From NCBI GenBank assembly GCA_964463255.1, contig CAYXBC010000051.1:1-5724 (forward strand): DNA of 5,724 bases, in the 5' to 3' direction. The position numbers and the translations under genes are program-made. Shown here one piece after another: positions 1-5,724 of the stretch; positions within the stretch are counted from its first letter, which is position 1; every line of letters starts with the position of its first letter. This DNA comes from CAJBLF01 sp964463255. GTDB lineage: Bacteria > Patescibacteriota > Gracilibacteria > Absconditabacterales > Absconditicoccaceae. The notes under the pieces were generated by a model. That model worked only from the letters and a program-made list of their open reading frames with translations. It was not told the DNA's origin and did not search any database.

Positions 1-6
1 CTCTCT

Positions 7-3000
7 ATGGAGCTCAAAGATATCAGTCAAAAACGGCAGAAAAAGCGGAAAGAAACCAACCTTTACAAGGTCAAGGAAGATGCTTCCAAACCTAAATTCT
101 ATATCTTGGATATGTTTCCTTATCCCTCAGGTTCCGCACTCCATGTAGGACATCCTAAGTGATATATCGCTACGGATTGTCTCGCAAGGAAAAAGATGCT
201 CGAAGGATTTAATGTCCTGCATCCTATGGGATTCGATACCTTCGGCCTTGGAACTGAACAATATGCTATAGAGCACAAGATGAAACCACAGATTGTTTCT
301 CAACAAAATATCCAGAAATTTATCCAACAACTCGAAAACTTTGGTACTACCTATGACCGAAGTAGGTCAGTCAATACCGCTGATCCGAAGTATTTCAAGC
401 GGACACAACGAGTATTTCTCCAGATGTACAATCACTACTATGATGAGCAGGAGAAGAAAGCTTTACCAATCCAAAATCTAACATCCAAAATCCAAAATTG
501 AACCATAAAGATTGATGGTGACATAGATACCTACCTAAATAAACAGCGTCTCGCCTATGTTGACTACAAGCCTATCAACCGATGTCCCTCCTGTATGACC
601 GGGCTGGCAAATGAAGATCTAGATGATGGAAAATGTGAAAGATGCGGAAGTGAAGTACAGCAGAAACCTATGAAACAACGAGTACTCAGAATCACAAAAT
701 ATGCGGATAGATTATTGGAATGACTCGATACGCTTCAGCGAGATGAATCCATGAAAGATTTGGAAAGGAACTGGATTGGCAGATCTGAGTGAACGGACTT
801 CACCATGAAGATCACAGGGACCGGGGACCAGGAATCCGTAAAACATGAGTGATATAGTTTTGATGTCTATACTACAAGAGTCGATACCGTTTTCTGAATG
901 TCTTTCGTCGCTATCGCACCAGAGCATCCACTTCTTCAAAAAATTGAAAATTGAAAATTGAAAATTAAAAATTGGAATGAAATTCATGCATATCAAGAAC
1001 AAGCCCAACATAAGACACAGCTTGAAAGGACGGAGCTACAGAAAGAAAAAACATGAGTCAGAATCGAATGACTCTCTGCAATCAATCCCTTCAATAACCA
1101 GAAAGTGCCTATCTTCGTTACGGATTATGTCTTAGCAAATTATGGGACATGAGTTGTGATGGCGGTGCCAGCTCATGATGAAAGAGACTTCGAATTTGCA
1201 AAAAAATATAATTCGAGACACAATGAAAGCTCGAGCGATTCTGAGAGTTTTCATAATGTCGAAATTATCCCGAGGGATAACTTACCGATAAGTAATTCCA
1301 TCCTACCTCCCGATACAACATATCCAGACTATGATAAAATTGTCTCTGCTGAAATCTGTTATACAGAAAAATGAATCGTTAATAACTCATGAGATTTTAC
1401 TGGACTCACCAGTGATGAAGCAATTACCAAGATGCAGTGACGATTAGCAAAGCAATGAATCGGCGGCGTCAAAGTCAATTATAAGATGCAAGACCGAGTA
1501 TTTAGCAGACAAAGATATCGAGGAGAACCGTTTCCTATCCTTTGGACACAGGAACAAACGAAACTAGAGATTAATTTCTATGAACAGACCACATGGCAGG
1601 CAATCATCGATTGAGTGAAAACACTTGAAACTAGGGCATTAAACCCCGAAGAGCCAGAGAGGTATTTTGGTGATATACATGTCTGAGATATCATCAGATA
1701 TACTAACAAGAACACGTGAGCATCTATTGTTGTCAAAGTCAAAGCCACCTATCTACGAAAAAAACTAGCAGAGCTCTGGGATGAAAACAAAGACACTATC
1801 CAAAAGATTTATACCAATAAGAAAGCATTCGCAACTATAAAAGATGTAGAAGAATTCAAAAAATGACGGGATTTCCAACCAGGATATCTTGAAAAAATAG
1901 AGAAGAACGGTCTGGTCTGACGAGAGTTTGAAATTGTACCAGCACCACAAAAAATCATCCCTCTTGAAGAAAAAGATCTTCCCTTACTCTTGCCTGATGT
2001 AGAAAATTATGAACCTACGGGAACTGAAGAATGACCATTGGCAAATATCACAGATTGGGTCAATGTCACCTTAGCTGATGGTACCAAGGCAAAACGTGAA
2101 ACCAATACTATGCCAGGACGAGCAGGCAGTTCGCGATACCGGCTCAGATATATGGATGTAGATAATGAGCATGCATTGGTAGGAAAAGATAAAGAAAAAT
2201 ATCGAGGTAATGTCGACGTCTATGTCGGTGGTGCAGAACATATCACCAGACATATGATTTATGGAAGATTCCGGCAAAAATTTCTGTTTGATCTCGGTAC
2301 GCTTACTCACGATGAACCATTTCAAGAATATCATTCTGTAGGACTTATCATGGGCGAAGATGGCCGCAAGATGTCCAAGAGACGAGGCAATGTCGTCAAT
2401 CCTGATGACATCATCAATGAGTTTGGAACTGATGTCCTGAGGACCTATGAGATGTTTATGTGACCATTCGATCAATCTATCGCGTGGAGTACCAACGGCA
2501 TCAAATGAGTAAAAAAATTCCTAGAGAAAATCGTCGCGCTCAAAGATAAGATAAGCGATCAGACATCTGGAACCTGGGACCAGGCACCTGAAAACCTTGT
2601 AGTATTGCATCAGACCATCAAGAAGCTCACCGAAGATATCGATGCATTCAGATTCAATACCTGAGTTTCTCAGCTTATGATTCTCGTCAACCATCTGACT
2701 GATGGAGAAACTATCAGCAGAAAAACGTTTGAAGATTTGGTTGTCTTGATTTCACCGTATGCGCCACATCTTGCAGAAGAATTACGAGAACAATTGGGCA
2801 ATACCTATTCCCTCTTCACTACAGGGAAACGGCCGAGCTACGATGAAAAATACCTTGTAGCTGATACCGTGACTATCGGTGTGCAGATAAATGGGAAAGT
2901 GAGAGGAACAATTAGTATCAGCATAGAGGCTGAAGAAATCGACGTTATGAAGCTTGCACAAGCTGATGAGAAAATCAACGCTCGGATTACCAGCGAACCC

Positions 3001-3048
3001 AAGAAAGTTATTTATGTGAAAGGAAAAATATTGAATATCGTCATATAA
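7..3048 (+). CDS. leuS: Leucyl-tRNA synthetase, complete under UGA=Gly and CGA/CGG=Trp, with ASCH-like insert
   Basis: Charges tRNA-Leu with leucine in the cytoplasm (class I synthetase). From the first ATG it is about 1013 residues, against roughly 810-880 for usual bacterial LeuRS. Visible landmarks: FPYPSG then the HIGH motif as HVGH (46-49); a zinc ribbon in CP1 (CPSC at 193-196, CERC at 210-213); the editing domain with TTRVDTVFG (289-297) and VPAHDERD (387-394); SRQRYWGEP (about 500-508); the class I signature KMSK (788-791) followed by RWGNVVNPDD; DQSIAWSTNG; and the C-terminal tail VQINGKVRG. Residues about 519-649 are an extra domain resembling ASCH. The frame holds 23 TGA codons (first at 160, last at 2662), many at invariant glycines, and ends at TAA. 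The ATG at 7 fits the family N-terminus (KDISQKWQKKW), but only six bases precede it, so a start further upstream is possible. It is certainly LeuRS; only the start is uncertain. Confidence 0.96.
469..498 (+). repeat. Short A-rich repeat ATCCAAAAT inside leuS
   Basis: ATCCAAAAT occurs at 469-477, 483-491 and 490-498, the last two overlapping. It is in-frame coding sequence for the linker around residues 155-165 of LeuRS, within a segment before QRLAY that is also longer than minimal in relatives. I know similar A-rich iterated motifs from intergenic DNA of several bacterial groups; here one sits within an essential gene. Confidence 0.6.
939..973 (+). repeat. Five tandem 7-bp units (G/A)AAAATT inside leuS
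   Basis: Units run 939-945, 946-952, 953-959, 960-966 and 967-973; the middle three are GAAAATT and the outer two AAAAATT. Seven is not a multiple of three, so successive units are read in different frames, giving KIENGKLKIKN in the LeuRS editing domain just after the APEHP motif. Three units equal 21 bp, so gain or loss of three would keep the frame. A recoded TGA (952) falls within the repeat. Confidence 0.85.
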
Positions 3049-3055
3049 TTTTGTA

Positions 3056-3094
3056 GCAGGATACGCTGAATCCCGCATGGGTAGAGATTTTTTT
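3056..3094 (+). terminator. Weak candidate terminator after leuS
   Basis: GCAGGAT (3056-3062) can pair with ATCCCGC (3070-3076) around a 7-nt loop, with one A-C mismatch. A run of seven T follows at 3088-3094. The T run starts 11 nt after the stem, further than in a standard intrinsic terminator, so the element may be weak or not a terminator. It lies in the 73-bp gap between leuS and the dehydrogenase gene. Confidence 0.3.
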
Positions 3095-3103
3095 ATGCTC
3101 CTT

Positions 3104-3118
3104 TATATTTGTTATTAT
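3104..3118 (+). promoter_or_regulatory. Possible -10 element(s) just before the dehydrogenase gene
   Basis: TATATT (3104-3109) and TATTAT (3113-3118) lie 3-18 bases upstream of the ATG at 3122, with no convincing -35 element and no Shine-Dalgarno sequence in between. If either is used, the transcript would start at or within a few bases of the start codon (leaderless or nearly so). The AT-rich setting makes chance matches likely. Confidence 0.25.
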
Positions 3119-3121
3119 ACC

Positions 3122-3901
3122 ATGAATCCCAAGTCGAAATGAACGGTCATTATTACCTGATGATCAAGTGGAATAGGTGCTGGTTTTGCCACAGAATTCG
3201 CAGAACAATGATATGATCTCTTATTGGTTGCCAAAGATAAAAATCAGATGGCTACCTTCGTCAAATATCTCAAGGTATTGTGCCCAGTCACTATCTCCAC
3301 CATGCTTCTGGACCTCTCAGATATCCAACAGGTCAAACAGCTCGAAGCGCAGATTAGGAAAACAGATGACCTGGAAGTGCTGGTTAATTGTGCTGGTTTC
3401 GGTATCAACAGCGATTTCCTCACTGAAGATATCCAGAAACGAGAAGATATGGTAACGGTCCATGATATCGCCGCTATGAGACTCTCGCATGAAGCACTCA
3501 AGATTATGAAACAGAAAAGACACGGAAATATCATCCATGTCTCATCACTAGCATCTATGCTCGCGTTAGGCAACAATCCTGTCTATGCGGCAAGTAAGAT
3601 ATTTTTGAATAGCTTCTCCGAGAATCTGTATTGGATCTACAAGGACTATGGTATCTATGTCCAGACACTTTGTCCTGGTTTCACTGCTACAGATTTCAAC
3701 AAAAGAGGATGATTTGAAGCTAAACCCAAAGCGATGAGCGTGGAAATGGTGGTACGTTCTAGTATCGCATCTATGAAACAAAAAAAACTGATCTGCATCC
3801 CCTGATGGAAAAATAGATTACTTCTGGCTGTCTATCGCCTTCTCCCGAGATCACGATCTCATGCCCTCTACGAACGGACTCAGAAAGACCAGAAATATTA
3901 A
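3122..3901 (+). CDS. Short-chain dehydrogenase/reductase (classical SDR), intact under UGA=Gly
   Basis: NAD(P)-dependent oxidoreductase of 259 residues, normal for a classical SDR; the substrate cannot be told. The cofactor motif TGGSSGIG spans residues 12-19, and two of its glycines (13 and 14) are TGA codons. NCAGFG follows from Asn89. The catalytic triad is Ser142 (HVSSLAS), Tyr155 and Lys159 (YAASK), with the usual 13-residue Ser-Tyr spacing. After PGF, the tail IPGWKNRLLLAVYRLLPRS resembles the YqjQ/DltE-like SDR branch; its Gly is TGA (3803) beside a normal TGG Trp. TGA also occurs at 3140, 3209 and 3710. CGA at 3440 (IQK-W-ED) sits where many SDRs have Trp; CGA 3854 and CGG 3875 near the C-terminus are uninformative. 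The ATG at 3122 puts the Rossmann motif at the normal distance from the N-terminus. It lies 73 bp after leuS on the same strand, with its own terminator. Confidence 0.93.
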
Positions 3902-3926
3902 AAATCCTCTCTCGAGGATTTTTTTT
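3900..3926 (+). terminator. Intrinsic terminator of the dehydrogenase gene
   Basis: AAAAATCCTC (3900-3909) pairs perfectly with GAGGATTTTT (3914-3923) around a TCTC loop, and the T run extends to 3926. The hairpin overlaps the last bases of the TAA stop. The A-rich 5' arm could let it work weakly in the other direction too. Confidence 0.85.
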
Positions 3927-4018
3927 GGTTTCATTAAAAAATTTGTGTAGCTATTTTCCAATAAATTCGCCTCTATACTCTCATTTTCTCTATTTTATTA
4001 AACGCTTCGCTAGACCTA

Positions 4019-4034
4019 TCCCGCTGAAGCGGGA
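4019..4034. repeat. Short GC-rich hairpin
   Basis: TCCCGC (4019-4024) and GCGGGA (4029-4034) form a perfect 6-bp stem with a TGAA loop. No T run follows, so it is not a standard intrinsic terminator. It stands at the left edge of the repeat-rich spacer, near repeated CTTCGCT motifs (about 4004-4010 and 4053-4059). Confidence 0.6.
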
Positions 4035-4103
4035 CTCCTTCACTTCGCTCATCCGCTTTTAGCACTGAAGCTGGATTACCGGAAGCCATTGCTCTCCTCA
4101 TTA

Positions 4104-4148
4104 CCCTCATTCGAGGACAGGCCCTCATTCGAGGACAGGCCCTCATTC
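4104..4148. repeat. 18-bp tandem repeat, two and a half copies
   Basis: CCCTCATTCGAGGACAGG occurs at 4104-4121 and, identically, at 4122-4139. A third partial copy (CCCTCATTC, 4140-4148) runs into the inverted-repeat block that follows. The partial copy shows that the tandem unit shares its CCTCATTC start with the palindromic element, so the tandem array probably arose by local duplication at its edge. Confidence 0.9.
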
Positions 4149-4263
4149 CGGCGTCATCTATTGCGGCCGGAATCCAGAACAATAATGCTTCTTAGCATGG
4201 ATTCCGGCTGCAAACCTTACCGCCGGAATGAGGTATGCGAGTAATGTGGATTCCGGCTGCAAA
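4141..4263. repeat. Nested inverted repeats around a GCCGGAAT core
   Basis: Outer arms CCTCATTCCGGCG (4141-4153) and its exact reverse complement (4221-4233) enclose an inner 16-bp stem: TTGCGGCCGGAATCCA (4161-4176) with TGGATTCCGGCTGCAA (4198-4213), perfect but for one G-T pair. A second stem follows, GCCGGAAT (4222-4229) with ATTCCGGC (4250-4257). The 17-bp sequence TGGATTCCGGCTGCAAA occurs directly repeated at 4198-4214 and 4247-4263. The 4222-4229 arm can pair with either partner, so alternative folds are possible. Similar GCCGGAAT palindromes are, from memory, common in CPR genomes as dispersed intergenic elements. No transposase or coding content is present. Confidence 0.85.
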
Positions 4264-4359
4264 ACCCTCTCTTCCAACCTTATCACTAGGGTAATGGCGA
4301 CCTTCCAGAATTTCTTATACTTCTGGGAGTTATGTCGTTTTTTCATGAGAAAATATCAC

Positions 4360-5208
4360 TTATGGAATAATCACTACTTTCGTCCCGACTTTTGCGCGAT
4401 GAAAAAGCGCTTCCTGATAGAGTCCAGGAACCCTAATACATCCGTGTGATTTCTTTTGTCCATTGGATTTGCCTTGGTGGATACAGATACTTCCATGTAC
4501 TTGCAATGCATACGGCATCGGAGCATTCTGATATTTTTGTGATCTCAAATTTGGGTACTTGTGCTGGATATCGAATAGTCCTTGAGGTGTCGAAGTATTC
4601 AAACCTATCGATACATAAGAAGCAAGAAATAATTTCCCTCAAGAGTAATATGCTATCGAATGCCTCGTATCATTATTTTTGGTAATGATGATAGCTTCTT
4701 CCTCCCCTTTCATTTTCTCTCTATAGGCGTCGAATTTGGGCTGAGCGAGCAAGCTATCCAAATCCTCAGGTATCTTGTCTTTCAACTGATCATAAATCAG
4801 TGGATATGCGAGCGTATCGATACCGATAGCACTGATTGTCTTGCTCGCATCCGTAGCCAAGGTATCTTTGTTATATGCTTTCAAAATTTCATCATACTGG
4901 GAATATCACAGGAACTCTCCCGTATGTCTGGAAACTCAACTCATGTAGAGCGGGGTTTTTTTTAATTCACTTATCTTCCTCCTAAAGACAATATCATGGG
5001 TTTCATCAAACTCCGTAGTATCTAATGCATCCAAGAGCGCTTCCGTGATATCTATAGTGTCTGTTGTCGGTTGCTGGTTCTCTTTTGCATGTATTTCCAT
5101 GAGGATTTTGGCTACTTCATCTTTGGTATGTTTGCTTTGAGCATATTTACTCATACCTAGGGAAGCTGCTACAATTGCGGAAGTCGCCAACAAATGCTTG
5201 AGTTTCAT
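4360..5208 (-). CDS. L,D-transpeptidase (YkuD family), exported, intact under UGA=Gly
   Basis: Crosslinks peptidoglycan stem peptides or attaches proteins to them, outside the membrane, through a catalytic cysteine. The 282-residue frame reads through three TGA codons (4936-4938, 4906-4908 and 4639-4641) to a TAA at 4360-4362; the standard code splits it into three same-frame fragments. Residues 1 to about 25 look like a signal peptide or anchor: basic MKLKHLL, then a small hydrophobic stretch ATSAIVAASLG. Residues about 26-170 are polar and I recognise no domain. The YkuD domain starts near EAIIITKNN and includes STPQGLFDI, PMPYALQVHG, His244 and the signature SHGCIRVP, with catalytic Cys257. 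His244 to Cys257 is somewhat short for the family. All arginines are AGA, AGG or CGC and there is no CGA, CGG or TGG. The ATG at 5208 gives the signal peptide and lies about 36 nt after the predicted transcript start; no Shine-Dalgarno is visible. Its physiological substrate is unknown. Confidence 0.94.
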
Positions 5209-5250
5209 TCAATGATACACTATCAAAATAAATATTCTCTCATAATTTTT

Positions 5251-5278
5251 ATTATACTTATTAGATAGAATAAGTCAA
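5251..5278 (-). promoter_or_regulatory. Sigma70-type promoter of the L,D-transpeptidase gene
   Basis: On the minus strand, -35 TTGACT (5278-5273) and -10 TATAAT (5256-5251) are separated by 16 nt. This is a perfect -10 and a five-of-six -35. The predicted start near 5244 gives a leader of about 36 nt before the ATG at 5208. GAGAG in the leader (about 5237-5241) is too far from the start codon to act as a ribosome binding site. Confidence 0.85.
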
Positions 5279-5338
5279 TACACAATAGTTCCGCTTGAAT
5301 ACCAGCGATATATCATTACATACGCCTTACTTCATCAA

Positions 5339-5425
5339 GGAAGGTTGGCAGAGTGGTCTAATGCGCCGCACTTGAAATGCGGTAGAGGAGAAATTCTCTC
5401 GGAGGTTCGAATCCTCCACCTTCCG
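5339..5425 (+). tRNA. tRNA-Ser, anticodon UGA (reads UCA)
   Basis: The acceptor stem GGAAGGT (5339-5345) pairs fully with ACCTTCC (5418-5424), with discriminator G at 5425. The anticodon arm is CCGCA / loop CTTGAAA / TGCGG (5366-5382), anticodon TGA at 5373-5375. A long variable arm (about 5383-5400) marks it as class II, as expected for serine. The T arm is GGAGG TTCGAAT CCTCC (5401-5417). CCA is not encoded: the gene is followed by CCG. Its anticodon reads the codon UCA and has nothing to do with decoding UGA. A possible -35 TTGAAT (5295-5300) lies upstream, with no good -10 to match. Confidence 0.96.
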
Positions 5426-5440
5426 CCGTAGTAACTTCAC

Positions 5441-5468
5441 TTGTAACAGTTACCCATACTGTTATAAT
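5441..5468 (+). promoter_or_regulatory. Promoter of the terminal nuclease-like ORF, predicted leaderless
   Basis: TTGTAA (5441-5446), 16 nt, then a perfect TATAAT (5463-5468). The ATG begins at 5475, six bases after the -10, so transcription would start at or next to the start codon. GTAACAGTTAC (5443-5453) is a small palindrome in the spacer that could be an operator or chance. It lies 16-43 bp after the tRNA-Ser gene. Confidence 0.6.
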
Positions 5469-5474
5469 TGATAA

Positions 5475-5724
5475 ATGAGAACAACACAACGCAAAGGCGA
5501 TATTGCTGTTTCGCAAGCAATTGCACGATTTACAAGAATGGGTTATGACGTAGCTATACCGCTTACGGAATCTGCTCATTATGATTTGATCGTTGATACA
5601 GGCAAGAAATTAGAAAGAGTACAAGTACGATATAGCAGTGTACGCCAAATAGCGTTACGAAGAATTCATTCTAATTCAAAGGGTTATGTGGTAAAAAAGA
5701 CGAAAACCAATGCGTACGATTGGC
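5475..5724 (+). CDS. Nuclease-like protein resembling PD-(D/E)XK group-I-intron endonucleases, 5' part
   Basis: Eighty-three residues, cut by the window edge. The layout KGDIAVSQAIA - FTRMGYDVAIPLTES - YDLIVD - VQV - SNSKGYVVKKTK - YDW resembles the PDDEXK_5 family (endonucleases typified by group I intron-encoded enzymes). The presumed catalytic residues are Asp37 in YDLIVD, Gln50 in VQV and residue 52, normally Lys. Residue 52 is CGA (5628). Read as Arg it is a conservative change; read as Trp, as in leuS, the active site is lost. CGA at 5658 falls at a position that is usually basic in relatives as I recall them, and CGA at 5526 is ambiguous. There is no TGA, and glycine is GGT or GGC. The frame opens 49 bp after tRNA-Ser with its own promoter. 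Family recognition is from memory. The true function may be other than homing, and the protein may be inactive. Confidence 0.75.
   Translation, partial: MRTTQRKGDIAVSQAIARFTRMGYDVAIPLTESAHYDLIVDTGKKLERVQVRYSSVRQIALRRIHSNSKGYVVKKTKTNAYDW

Larger units (their letters stand above)
3927..4359. other. Gene-free, repeat-rich spacer between convergent genes
   Basis: About 430 bp between the convergent dehydrogenase and L,D-transpeptidase genes. No reading frame here resembles a protein; frames that cross it merely translate the repeats. The centre (about 4019-4263) is richer in G+C than the flanks and holds a hairpin, an 18-bp tandem repeat and nested inverted repeats, listed separately. The right part (4265-4359) has an imperfect stem, TTCCAGAA (4303-4310) with TTCTGGGA (4321-4328), followed by six T at 4338-4343, too far away for a confident terminator. 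No clear terminator for the minus-strand transpeptidase gene was found. Confidence 0.7.

Noticed and set aside
2071..2475. Minus-strand 134-residue frame
   Set aside because: It is antisense to the conserved catalytic part of leuS, and its sequence resembles no protein I know.
160..2664. In-frame TGA as selenocysteine
   Set aside because: There are far too many, they fall at glycine positions, and no SECIS-like hairpins follow them.
7..3048. leuS as a pseudogene broken by many stops
   Set aside because: All 23 interruptions are TGA, never TAA or TAG. They sit at glycine columns, the frame is never lost and every catalytic motif is intact. The same holds in two further genes.
3973..4182. Minus-strand frame with the repeated peptide MRACPR
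   Set aside because: It is only the translation of the 18-bp DNA tandem repeat, with no recognisable domain or start signal.
4104..4263. CRISPR array
   Set aside because: The 18-bp units abut with no spacers, there are only two and a half copies, and no cas gene is near.
4303..4343. Terminator for the converging genes
   Set aside because: The 8-bp stem includes a G-T pair, has a 10-nt loop and is followed by a T run only about 9 nt later. It points along the plus strand, which already has a strong terminator at 3900-3926.
4660..4965. Plus-strand 101-residue frame
   Set aside because: It is antisense to the L,D-transpeptidase gene, whose minus-strand frame carries the SHGCIRVP signature, a signal peptide and a good promoter.
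5339..5425. tRNA with anticodon UGA as the decoder of UGA codons
   Set aside because: Anticodon UGA pairs with codon UCA (Ser). The decoder of UGA would need anticodon UCA on a tRNA-Gly, which is not in this window.

Overview
The window comes from a bacterium of the Candidate Phyla Radiation with two overlapping changes to the genetic code. UGA is read as glycine, as in Gracilibacteria and Absconditabacteria (SR1). CGA and CGG are read as tryptophan. Together these match the Absconditabacterales code (as I recall, NCBI table 37, proposed from a computational codon screen by Shulgina and Eddy). The evidence is internal. The leucyl-tRNA synthetase gene carries 23 in-frame UGA codons, many at invariant glycines, and 23 CGA/CGG codons, about 18 of them at positions where LeuRS normally has tryptophan. 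Arginine is written AGA, AGG, CGC or CGT. Read with the standard code, every main gene looks shattered. Read with the altered code, each is one intact frame ending in TAA.

Layout. Positions 7-3048 (+) encode a full-length leucyl-tRNA synthetase of about 1013 residues, with an inserted domain resembling ASCH (PUA-like RNA binding). Positions 3122-3901 (+) encode a classical short-chain dehydrogenase/reductase, closed by a strong hairpin terminator at 3900-3926. Positions 3927-4359 hold no gene but contain hairpins, an 18-bp tandem repeat and nested inverted repeats. Positions 4360-5208 (-) encode a secreted or membrane-anchored L,D-transpeptidase of the YkuD family, with a near-consensus promoter at 5251-5278. 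Positions 5339-5425 (+) are tRNA-Ser(UGA). From 5475 to the right edge (+) lies the start of a gene resembling a PD-(D/E)XK endonuclease of the group-I-intron/PDDEXK_5 type.

The genes do not form an obvious pathway. LeuRS is translation housekeeping, the dehydrogenase is of unknown substrate, and the L,D-transpeptidase acts on the cell wall. The terminal nuclease-like ORF stands apart. It has no UGA, and its CGA codons fit arginine better than tryptophan, so it may be a recent arrival next to the tRNA gene or a sign of an assembly join. The most notable points are the double codon reassignment, the ASCH-like insertion in LeuRS, and the code mismatch at the right end.
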